Source of the DNA: CALNBC01 sp040768925
GTDB lineage: Bacteria > Bacillota > Clostridia > Christensenellales > CALWSW01
DNA: 64,000 nucleotides
Direction: 5' to 3'
Assembly: GCA_040768925.1 (NCBI GenBank)
Contig: JAXGLZ010000003.1
Location: forward strand, 434,001-498,000
The position numbers were made by a program, and so were the translations under genes. Positions 35,150-42,368 of this stretch are shown here, one piece after another. The notes under the pieces are model-generated. The model worked only from the letters and a program-made list of their open reading frames with translations. It did not search any database and had not been told where the DNA came from. The first letter of the stretch is position 1; each line of letters opens with the position of its first letter.

Positions 35150-37303
35150 CTAACCTCTTTGGTAAAGCAGATCGGCGTATTCCCGCAGTTCCCCCCGGAC
35201 GACGACAATGTCGTTTTTCTTCAGTTCGCCGACAGCCGCGCGCAAAAGCTGCGACATGCCGATGGGGGCCCCCTCCAACGCGGCCAAAAACGCGGCGGAG
35301 AGCACGATGTTCTTGATATGCCCGCCGGAAAGCTCGAATTTTTCCGCCAGAAAAGCCCAGTCGATATCGTCCGCCAAGGGGGCTGTGGACGGGATCGTCC
35401 GGCGGTAGATTTCCTCCCGCATCCTAGCGTCCGGGAAGGGAAAATGCACCACATAGGTGATCCGCCGCATGAACGCGGCGTCGATATTGCCGATCAGGTT
35501 GGTGGCCATGATGCATACGCCGTCGTGTTCCTCGATCCGTTGGAGCAGATAGGCCACCTCGACGTTTGCGTTGCGGTCGTGGGCGTCCTTCACTTCGCTG
35601 CGCTTGCCGAACAGGGCGTCGCACTCGTCAAAAAACAGCACGCAATTGGAATTCTGGGCTTCGGTGAAGATCGCCTGAAGGTTTTTCTCTGTTTCACCGA
35701 TGTATTTGCTGACGATCTGGGAGATGTTGATCTTGTACATCTCCATGTTCAGCTCATTTGAGATGACCTGGGCGCACATGGTCTTGCCCGTGCCCGGCGC
35801 CCCCACAAAAAGGATGGACAAACCCCGCCCGTAGGCGATTTTTTTCTCGAACCCCCACTCGCTGTACACCCGGTGCCGGTATTTGACGTGCCCGCAGGCG
35901 TGCTGAAGCAGCTCTTTCTGGCTTTCGGGCATCACCACGTCATCCCAGCCAAAAGCGGGCCGCACCCGGCTTGCCAGATCGCCCAGCCTGTGCACCACCT
36001 GGCGGTAGCAGCACTGGTGCATCAGCTTTGCGGGAATAATTCCCGCGCCGTCCAGGCTATGAAGCCCTTTCGCCTGCTCGCAGGCAAGCTGGATCTGCAG
36101 GGGCGTGAACCGGAATTTGGAAGCCAACTCCTCCGCGCTCAGCCCCGCTTCCAGCCTCTGTTCCCCAAGAAAGGCGCCGAACAGGATCGCCCGTTCATCC
36201 TCCGTGGCGGGGGGCAGTTTCAAATCCACAGTCAGCCGCCGCAGCCGGGCCTTGATCGGCAGCTGCGAGAGCAGAAAGACCTTTTCGCGGCTGAAACCGG
36301 GGTTAAGAATCGCGTCCAGCAGTTTTTCGGGCGGCGGGGTCAGCCTGCCCTCGCCGTCCGTCCGGTCCAGATGGCAGCAGCACAGGCAGGCGTCCGCCAG
36401 CCGGGCCGCCAGGCCGGCCTCTTGGATCAGATGCTCCGGGTTCTCACCGTCCAGATCGGCAAACACGCAGCGCGCGCCTTTTCGCGCCATCAGATGCTCC
36501 ACCTGGAACCGTTTTCCGATGCCCGGATCCCCGTGCAGGCACACCGCCCAGGGGCCCTCCCTGTCAAACACCCGATCCAGCCGCCGGGCGAGGTCCTGCG
36601 CAATGATCAATGGGCCCTGCGGCTGTTCCTTTTCCCCGTCGAACAGGATTAGCTGCGGCGTGGGGGGCACCGTTTTCGTGCTCAAAAAGCCCAGCACCAT
36701 CTGCTTCAGCTCCAGGCTGCCCGCCGTCAGGCGTTCAGGGTCAAACAGCGCGGTAAAACCGTCCTGCCGGGAAAAGCGGGGCAGGTAGTCCTCCACCGTG
36801 TCCCCCGCGGGCAGGAACAACTGCACCGCCAGCGCGGTGGTGGGCAGTTTTTGGGTGATGTCGTCCTGCAGATAGGCCAGCAGTTTTTCGTATTTGCGGT
36901 CCAGCGCCGCGGCATAGGCAAGGATCACACAGTCCTGCTCGAATCCATCCAGATTGCAGCGGGAAAACAGCAGCCGCAGCGGGAAATCCGCCGCCGACCT
37001 TTCCAGCCGGAGCGCGATCGCCCCCCTGGAGTCTTCGATCTGCTCCGCGTCCTCCGGTTCCAGCATGGAGGCGAGCCCCCGCTGGGCGGATTTGGCCAGA
37101 TTGTGTTCGAATTCCTCGCGGCCGACCACCAGGCCCAGCATGTTCCGCAGGTCATTCTTAGGCCCCAGCCACTGGTGATGCTTATAGAAAAAGTAGAGCC
37201 GCAGATCCAGCCAGGCGAAAAGATCGTCCATCCACTCCCACTGGGTGGCGTAGCCGCTGCCCAGCCTGTCGAAGGACACGTCCCGCAGCCGTTCCTGTTC
37301 CAT
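35150..37303 (-). CDS. CIS-associated AAA+ ATPase (Pvc15/Afp15-like)
   Basis: A 717-residue protein with two P-loop parts. The first (about residue 265) has GDPGIGKR, a divergent Walker A. The second is a canonical AAA+ module with GAPGTGKT (about 490), LFFDECDALFGKRSEV and a sensor-1 ATNLIGNID. This double layout is the hallmark of ATPases in extracellular CIS loci, where they are thought to unfold or load components or effectors. ATG at 37303 has AAAGGAG eight bases upstream. It closes the structural block and precedes the STAS gene. Confidence 0.9.
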   Translation of the reverse strand: MEQERLRDVSFDRLGSGYATQWEWMDDLFAWLDLRLYFFYKHHQWLGPKNDLRNMLGLVVGREEFEHNLAKSAQRGLASMLEPEDAEQIEDSRGAIALRLERSAADFPLRLLFSRCNLDGFEQDCVILAYAAALDRKYEKLLAYLQDDITQKLPTTALAVQLFLPAGDTVEDYLPRFSRQDGFTALFDPERLTAGSLELKQMVLGFLSTKTVPPTPQLILFDGEKEQPQGPLIIAQDLARRLDRVFDREGPWAVCLHGDPGIGKRFQVEHLMARKGARCVFADLDGENPEHLIQEAGLAARLADACLCCCHLDRTDGEGRLTPPPEKLLDAILNPGFSREKVFLLSQLPIKARLRRLTVDLKLPPATEDERAILFGAFLGEQRLEAGLSAEELASKFRFTPLQIQLACEQAKGLHSLDGAGIIPAKLMHQCCYRQVVHRLGDLASRVRPAFGWDDVVMPESQKELLQHACGHVKYRHRVYSEWGFEKKIAYGRGLSILFVGAPGTGKTMCAQVISNELNMEMYKINISQIVSKYIGETEKNLQAIFTEAQNSNCVLFFDECDALFGKRSEVKDAHDRNANVEVAYLLQRIEEHDGVCIMATNLIGNIDAAFMRRITYVVHFPFPDARMREEIYRRTIPSTAPLADDIDWAFLAEKFELSGGHIKNIVLSAAFLAALEGAPIGMSQLLRAAVGELKKNDIVVVRGELREYADLLYQRG

Positions 37304-37410
37304 CGGGCTCACTCCTTTCTGCAAAAGATTTGGCAAAGGGGAGTTCCCCCTAAAGGCCGTCGCCCCCTCCCCGGGGTTTCAGGGGCCGCGGCCCCTGGGC
37401 TTCAATCAAA

Positions 37411-37483
37411 ACTGGCGGAACCGAAATCACAGATTTCGGCATTTCATCAAGGAATGATGTCGGCTTCGCCGACGACCTTGTGT
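37411..37483 (-). repeat. REP-like element, copy A
   Basis: About 72 bases with three consecutive dyads: CCGAAATC/GATTTCGG, a CATCAAGG-type dyad and GTCGGC/GCCGAC. An inverted copy lies at 45783-45855 with about 80 percent identity by eye. A separate 16-base palindrome (AGGGGCCGCGGCCCCT, 37381-37396) adjoins it. The 37304-37592 intergenic region holds no gene. Confidence 0.7.
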
Positions 37484-37592
37484 ACGCCGGTTTTGCCGTA
37501 CCATTTCGGCCCTTAGGCCAAAATTTCTTTGCGCCCTGGCGAAAAACCCTCCGGCGGCAAAGGCCCGCAGGCCGCTCCGCCGCCCCAAAAAT

Positions 37593-37970
37593 TTATGGGC
37601 ACTGCACCGTCAGGGCGGGGGTCATCGTCACCTGGATCACGCCGCCATAGGCGCAGATCAGCTTGCTCGTGTTGTTCAAAAGAGGCTTGCCGCCCACGAG
37701 GACCGTGGGGCAGCCCGGTGCCCAGGGCGCCACGGTCAAAGGCACGCAGGGCATGGGCGTCAGCACGCCCAGCGCCGCCGCCGTCGCTGACGCTACCGTG
37801 GGGTTGGCCGGGCAGCTGCACATGCCGAAGGTTGTGCATTTATTGTCCATAATGGTTGCCGCCAGCTGGTTGACCATCAGCACGGTCTGCTGGCTGGTGG
37901 CCAGCAGCGGCATGGGCGCCGCGCCGAACGAGCAGGTGCACAGGGCGGTATTCACCACCGGATTTGCCAT
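37593..37970 (-). CDS. DUF4280 PAAR-like spike-tip protein
   Basis: A 125-residue protein of the DUF4280 family, a PAAR-like fold found with CIS and T6SS clusters. Typical features are the N-terminal ANPVVNTALCTCSFGAAP, LLATSQ, MCSCPANP and the C-terminal GGKPLLNNTSKLICAYGGVI. It probably caps the spike as the piercing tip and may carry effectors. ATG at 37970 has GGAGG eight bases upstream. It lies 11 bases after the preceding gene and ends the structural run before the ATPase. Confidence 0.85.
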   Translation of the reverse strand: MANPVVNTALCTCSFGAAPMPLLATSQQTVLMVNQLAATIMDNKCTTFGMCSCPANPTVASATAAALGVLTPMPCVPLTVAPWAPGCPTVLVGGKPLLNNTSKLICAYGGVIQVTMTPALTVQCP

Positions 37971-37981
37971 TTGTGTCCTCC

Positions 37982-38716
37982 TTACAGAGACAGGGTATGC
38001 CGGTTCTCGCCGGCGGCCAGTTCGATCCACCCGGATTTGCCCGTTTCCGGGCAGTAATACGCCACGGGGCCGGCCGTGCGGAACACGGCGGAGATGGTTC
38101 CCGCCCCGTCCGCGCGGAACCGCTGGGCGGGAAAGAGGAGTTTCCCCCGGTTGTGGCCCTTGACGAGCGGCGCGGCGAGAACCCCCGTCTCCCCGTTCAG
38201 GCTTTCGATCGTGGCGATCTCGGTATCCGACCCGTCCTCAAGCAGGAACTCCCCGGGCACGATCAGCCGCGCGGCGGTCCCTTTCCAGAAAAGCCGCAGT
38301 TCCATTGTCCCCGGCTCCGCCCGGGTCTGGGCCAGCTTGCACTCCGGCGCGCCCGGCGCGCAAAGCCAAAGGATCCGGCCCGCGGCGGGCTGCTTTTTTT
38401 CCATAACCGTCAGGAAAAGCCGCGTGATCTCCCCCAAAAAGGGATACCGGTCCGAGGGCTTGAGCGCGACATACAGCTCGTGGGTCACGCCGGGCGCGGC
38501 CTCCAAATCCACCTGCTCGTTCTGGAAGCCCGGGCAGGCAATGGTCAGGCTGTGGGGGCCTTCCAAAAGATTGATCAGCACCAAGCCTCCGTCCGGCTTG
38601 CGGATTGGCTTATGGGGCAGGCCGTCCAGCGAACAGAGCAGCCCGCCGCTTTCCACCGCCCGGCCCGTCAGCCCGTCCCGCACATGGAGCACGGCGTCCG
38701 CGTGCATCCGGATCAT
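37982..38716 (-). CDS. CIS-associated protein with carboxypeptidase-regulatory-like domain
   Basis: A 244-residue protein of mostly beta structure. Residues about 8-85 resemble a peptidase-associated/CarboxypepD_reg-like beta sandwich (DAVLHVRDGLTGRAV...GGLVLINLLEGPHSLTI...LYVALKP). The rest is not recognised. The ATG at 38716 has GGAGG eight bases upstream and overlaps the DUF4255 stop by four bases, so the two are coupled. This pairing suggests a cap, fibre or adaptor component; not proven. Confidence 0.6.
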   Translation of the reverse strand: MIRMHADAVLHVRDGLTGRAVESGGLLCSLDGLPHKPIRKPDGGLVLINLLEGPHSLTIACPGFQNEQVDLEAAPGVTHELYVALKPSDRYPFLGEITRLFLTVMEKKQPAAGRILWLCAPGAPECKLAQTRAEPGTMELRLFWKGTAARLIVPGEFLLEDGSDTEIATIESLNGETGVLAAPLVKGHNRGKLLFPAQRFRADGAGTISAVFRTAGPVAYYCPETGKSGWIELAAGENRHTLSL

Positions 38717-39303
38717 GTTCTTTCCTCCCGCTTTTTCTCCAATATGTCGATGGCGACGTCTGTGACGCGGCCGACTTTGCGCTCCCTGCGGGAATCGATC
38801 TCCACCCCGGTCAGCAGCACCAGAAAGGACAGCTTGTAGGGCGACGAGGTGTTGTTCCAAATTTTCAGCAGTTGATCCTGGGTGGCCTTTTCCAGCACCA
38901 CATGGATTTGCGCCTCCTGTTCCGCCAGCGAGCCGGTCAGATAGCGCTGGTCCAGCACCGGATGGTCCTTCAGCGTCTGGATGGCCGCGCCGATCATGCG
39001 GTGCTTGTCGGCTTCCCGCAGCTGGGCGGGCGCCTTGGAATGGGCCGTCGCCAAGAAGCGCAGGTTGAACCGGGACGGCCGGATGCGCTGGGTGTCCCTG
39101 TCCACCTGGTAATAGCCGCTTTGAATGCCCTGGGTATCCTCCTCTATATGGTAAAGATACAGCGTCAACTGATTGCTTTCGCTCTCGTGGGGGGAACAAA
39201 GGGAGATCAGCTCCCGGTTCCCGATGGGTTCCGGGGTCAGATTGTCCCGCAGAAGTTCCACCAAAGCGCTGCCGGCTTCCACCAGCGCGGTATAATCCGC
39301 CAC
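38713..39303 (-). CDS. DUF4255 CIS tail-completion protein (Pvc16-like)
   Basis: A 196-residue protein of the DUF4255 family. Members in Afp/PVC loci (Afp16/Pvc16) terminate the tube-sheath and set particle length. Typical features are the start VADYTALVEAGSALVELLRDNL, LTLYLYHIEED and the C-terminal YKLSFLVLLTGVEIDS. I chose the GTG at 39303, with AAGGAGG eight bases upstream, over the ATG at 39324. Confidence 0.85.
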   Translation of the reverse strand: MADYTALVEAGSALVELLRDNLTPEPIGNRELISLCSPHESESNQLTLYLYHIEEDTQGIQSGYYQVDRDTQRIRPSRFNLRFLATAHSKAPAQLREADKHRMIGAAIQTLKDHPVLDQRYLTGSLAEQEAQIHVVLEKATQDQLLKIWNNTSSPYKLSFLVLLTGVEIDSRRERKVGRVTDVAIDILEKKREERT

Positions 39304-39348
39304 AACGATTCCCTCCTTCTCCAATGATGAAGCTTTCGCCGCCGAATC

Positions 39349-41916
39349 CTAGGGCTGGTCTTCCTGATCCAGCTGTTCCCGGGCCTCTTCCTCTCTCTGG
39401 ATCTGTTCTTCCTCTTTGACGCCGGCCTCCTCCTGCCCCCGGGCGATCTCGCCCTGGTAGATCGCGGGCAGCACGTCGTCCAGCCAGGCCTGCTTTTCGG
39501 AAAGCCACCCGCCGGACAGGCCGTTCACCACATTGACCTGGCGCGAGAACCCCGCCAGCGCGGCATACAGGGCGGCCGTGGCGTCGTCGCGCGCGATCTG
39601 CGCGTGATACAGTTCATAGCGGTCGGCGGTGCAGCGGGCATAGCCTTGCAGGGCCGCGTCCGCCGTTTCCTGGGTGCGCTGCCGGCTGTTCAGAGCGGAC
39701 TGGACGGTCTGATACGAAAGCTCCAGATTGATGACCTCCGCCTTGACCGAAACCGCCAGTTCGTCCGCATTGACCGTATACCGTCCGGCCGCTATGCCTT
39801 CCGCGTGGGCGACCGCCGCCCGATACAGCCCGCCCGCGTCCAGTTCGCCCGGGTCGAAGGAGCAGATCAGCTTTTCCAGCGCGTAATCCGCCGGGTTCAG
39901 CAGGGTCCTATCCTGCACCTTGAGCGCCGCCTTTTCCATATTGGCCTTGCACAGCGCGATCCGCGCCCCCAGCCCATCCAGCTCGGTCTGCAGGGCCGCC
40001 GCCCGGGCCGCGTTGCCCGCGCCGCGCTTCTCGCTGCCCTGTTCCTCTGTGATCAGTTGCTGAAGAAGGAGCTTGCTCCCCTCCAAAGCGGTCTGGGTTT
40101 GCTTGTTCTCAAAATAATCCAGCAGGGTATCGATCAGCGTTTCGGCGTCCGCCGCGCTTCCCGTCAGCCCCACCAAACGGCTTACGTCGCTCCCCACGGG
40201 CTTTTGGGACCCCTTCCCCCCTGCCGAATCGATCAAATCCAGCGACGCGAGCAGCTGGTCCAGCCGGGCTTCCGGCGCGTTCTTGTCCCCGCTGCCGCTT
40301 CCTTTTCCGCCTTTGGCGGCGGGGGAATTCAACGCGCTGTCCCAGCAAAGGGCGGCGGGCGCGCCGCTTCCCTTTGCCAGCAGGGCGGTGACGCTCCAAT
40401 CCCCAAAGGCATACCGGGCGGGCTCATACTCGCCCTCGGGCAGCGCCCCCGCCGGGACGGCCGCCTCCGGATCCTCCTGCCGGTCTTCGGCAAGCTCGCC
40501 GGCCCCGGCAGCCCAGCTGCCAAAATCCGACACCGATTGCCAGGGCAGCAGGGTCGCCAGGGAATCGGCACCCCCGCCGGTAAGCCACAGCGCGCACACG
40601 GCGGCCTCCGCGTTCTCCTGCCTGTAGCTGCACAGCGCCGTCAGCCCCAGCTCCTGGTTGACGATCAAAAAGCCGCCAGCCGCGTTGTCTGTCTCCGTCA
40701 AAGCGGCTTCGCCGAAGGCCTTGCGCAGATCCTCGACGGGCAGGCTCAAGAGCCACGCGCCGTCCAGGGTGCCCCGGTCCATCTCCCCCGCGTACACCGG
40801 CTTGCCGTTTCGGGCGTACAAGGTGCCGAAACCGTCCGGCGTCAGATTGTCCGCGCTCCCGTCGTACCACAGTTTTCCGCCGACATACCACTGGATCGCG
40901 CCGTTCGCCCTGCCGGCCGTGAAGGCCGCGCGGACGGTTCCGCCGTCGCCTTCCAGGTAATAGGCGCCGTCGCCGTCATACAGTCCTTCGGCAAAGGAGC
41001 CTTTGTAGCAAAGTTCGCCGTTCTCCCGGTAAGCGGCGCCCTCTCCGTCCTGCAATCCGGAAGCAAACGCGCCCGCATAAGCCCGCTTGCCATTCGCATA
41101 AAAGAGCGTGCCCTCCCCGGAATACGCGCCGTTCACGAACGAGCCCTCGTACGCCTTTGCGCCGTCCTGGTACGCCGTGCCAAAGCCGTTTTGCACGCCG
41201 CCGGAAAAAGCGCCCCGATAAACCAGACTGCCGTTTTGATACAGTTCGCCCATTCCCTCGTACAGCCCCTGGGAAAAGGCCCCCTTGTACACGAGATCCC
41301 CGTCCCGGTAAAGCTCGCCCGCCCCTTCGTACCGCCCGTCCGCAAACGCGCCGTCATACACCAGCACGCCCGCCTCATAGGCTTTTCCTTTTCCGTTGGG
41401 CAGGCCGCCCGCAAAATTGCCCTGATACGTGACCAGCCCGTTTTCGTCATACAGGGTTCCCTCGCCCTGAAGCGCGCCTCCCTCCAGTTTCCCCGCGTAC
41501 ATGGGCTCTTTCCTGTCCTGGTCATAATAGACGATCACCCGGCCGGACCAGTCCGGCACCCGGCCGTCGCCCTGATAAAAGCGCGCGGTGAGGAAATTGC
41601 TGAGCACAAACGGCCAGACCACCAGATAGATCAAAAAACCGACGGCCACAAGCGTGATGGCGAGCATGACTAAAAATGATTTCGAAATGAACAGACGCTT
41701 GGTCTCGATATAATCCTCGCGCTTGGTCGGCTTTTGGATCGCCGCCGCAGCCCCTTGCAGGGATTCGGAGGCCACTTTGGTTGCCTGGCGGGAAAAATTG
41801 GTGAGCCGTTTCAGGCGCGCGCCCACGCCGACCAGCTTCCGGGTAAAAAATGCCCGGAGCGTTCGGAAAAAGATGCCGACAGAGTTTAAAAGCTGCCGAA
41901 AAAAATGACTCAGCAA
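39349..41916 (-). CDS. Membrane-anchored MORN-repeat protein in CIS locus
   Basis: An 855-residue protein. The N-terminus (1-70) is basic and cytoplasmic. One membrane helix spans about 78-100. About ten MORN-type repeats follow at about 125-360 (Y-x-G-x-F-x-x-G-x-x-x-G-x-G-x-x-Y, period 23). Residues 400-530 are a domain with AVCALWLTGGG, and the C-terminal 300 residues are largely coiled coil with heptads, ending in an acidic tail. MORN repeats often bind lipid or proteins. If the repeats are outside, it could be a surface or wall contact point for the CIS; topology and role are inference. The start is TTG with AGGGGG seven bases upstream. Confidence 0.8.
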   Translation of the reverse strand: MLSHFFRQLLNSVGIFFRTLRAFFTRKLVGVGARLKRLTNFSRQATKVASESLQGAAAAIQKPTKREDYIETKRLFISKSFLVMLAITLVAVGFLIYLVVWPFVLSNFLTARFYQGDGRVPDWSGRVIVYYDQDRKEPMYAGKLEGGALQGEGTLYDENGLVTYQGNFAGGLPNGKGKAYEAGVLVYDGAFADGRYEGAGELYRDGDLVYKGAFSQGLYEGMGELYQNGSLVYRGAFSGGVQNGFGTAYQDGAKAYEGSFVNGAYSGEGTLFYANGKRAYAGAFASGLQDGEGAAYRENGELCYKGSFAEGLYDGDGAYYLEGDGGTVRAAFTAGRANGAIQWYVGGKLWYDGSADNLTPDGFGTLYARNGKPVYAGEMDRGTLDGAWLLSLPVEDLRKAFGEAALTETDNAAGGFLIVNQELGLTALCSYRQENAEAAVCALWLTGGGADSLATLLPWQSVSDFGSWAAGAGELAEDRQEDPEAAVPAGALPEGEYEPARYAFGDWSVTALLAKGSGAPAALCWDSALNSPAAKGGKGSGSGDKNAPEARLDQLLASLDLIDSAGGKGSQKPVGSDVSRLVGLTGSAADAETLIDTLLDYFENKQTQTALEGSKLLLQQLITEEQGSEKRGAGNAARAAALQTELDGLGARIALCKANMEKAALKVQDRTLLNPADYALEKLICSFDPGELDAGGLYRAAVAHAEGIAAGRYTVNADELAVSVKAEVINLELSYQTVQSALNSRQRTQETADAALQGYARCTADRYELYHAQIARDDATAALYAALAGFSRQVNVVNGLSGGWLSEKQAWLDDVLPAIYQGEIARGQEEAGVKEEEQIQREEEAREQLDQEDQP

Positions 41917-41982
41917 GACAAATCCCCCTGTTCCCTGGATTGGTGGGCGCGCTTCGTTTTCCAGCCCCGTTGCGGCTTCGGC

Positions 41983-42333
41983 CTAAAACGCCAGCAGCCC
42001 GGACTTGAGCACAAGCCAAAGCAGAATCGCCAGCACCGCCAGAATCAGCGCCGTTTGCGCCGCCCGCAGCGTTTTTTTGCGGCGGTAATCCGCCATTTCC
42101 CGCACCGGCTGCACCGGCGATTGGCGAACATAGCCGTCAAACAGCGTTTGGCGCGGCGCCGCTTGTGGGCCGTTTCCTCCGCCGTTTTGCCGGGAACGCC
42201 GGCCGGCGCCCGGCCGTCTTGAAGGCCCGCTCCCGCGGTCTGCCTTCCCGGCCAGCCGGGCAGCATGAGCGACCAGGCTCCGGCCTTCGGGCCCTGTCTT
42301 TTGTCCGATATCGTCCATCCGCCTGCTTCCCAT
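41983..42333 (-). CDS. Small tail-anchored membrane protein
   Basis: A 116-residue protein with a basic, Gly/Arg-rich, probably disordered N-terminus (about 1-85) and one C-terminal membrane helix (TALILAVLAILLWLVLKSG). This topology leaves the N-terminus in the cytoplasm. GGAAGGAG stands about seven bases before the ATG. It lies between the MORN protein and the cyclase-like receptor and probably belongs to their membrane complex. No family recognised. Confidence 0.6.
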   Translation of the reverse strand: MGSRRMDDIGQKTGPEGRSLVAHAARLAGKADRGSGPSRRPGAGRRSRQNGGGNGPQAAPRQTLFDGYVRQSPVQPVREMADYRRKKTLRAAQTALILAVLAILLWLVLKSGLLAF

Positions 42334-42368
42334 CGCGCGCTCCTTCCGTCCTTGTCATCGTCCTGCCG

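Noticed and set aside
37982..39508. 508-residue reading of the gene ending at 37982
   Set aside because: The upstream half overlaps the DUF4255 gene in another frame and is Arg/Gly-rich. The ATG at 38716 has a good SD and couples to the DUF4255 stop.
39604..41673. 689-codon open frame on the + strand
   Set aside because: Mirror of the MORN-repeat gene; rich in Arg/Pro/Gln with no domain. The MORN periodicity on the - strand is decisive.
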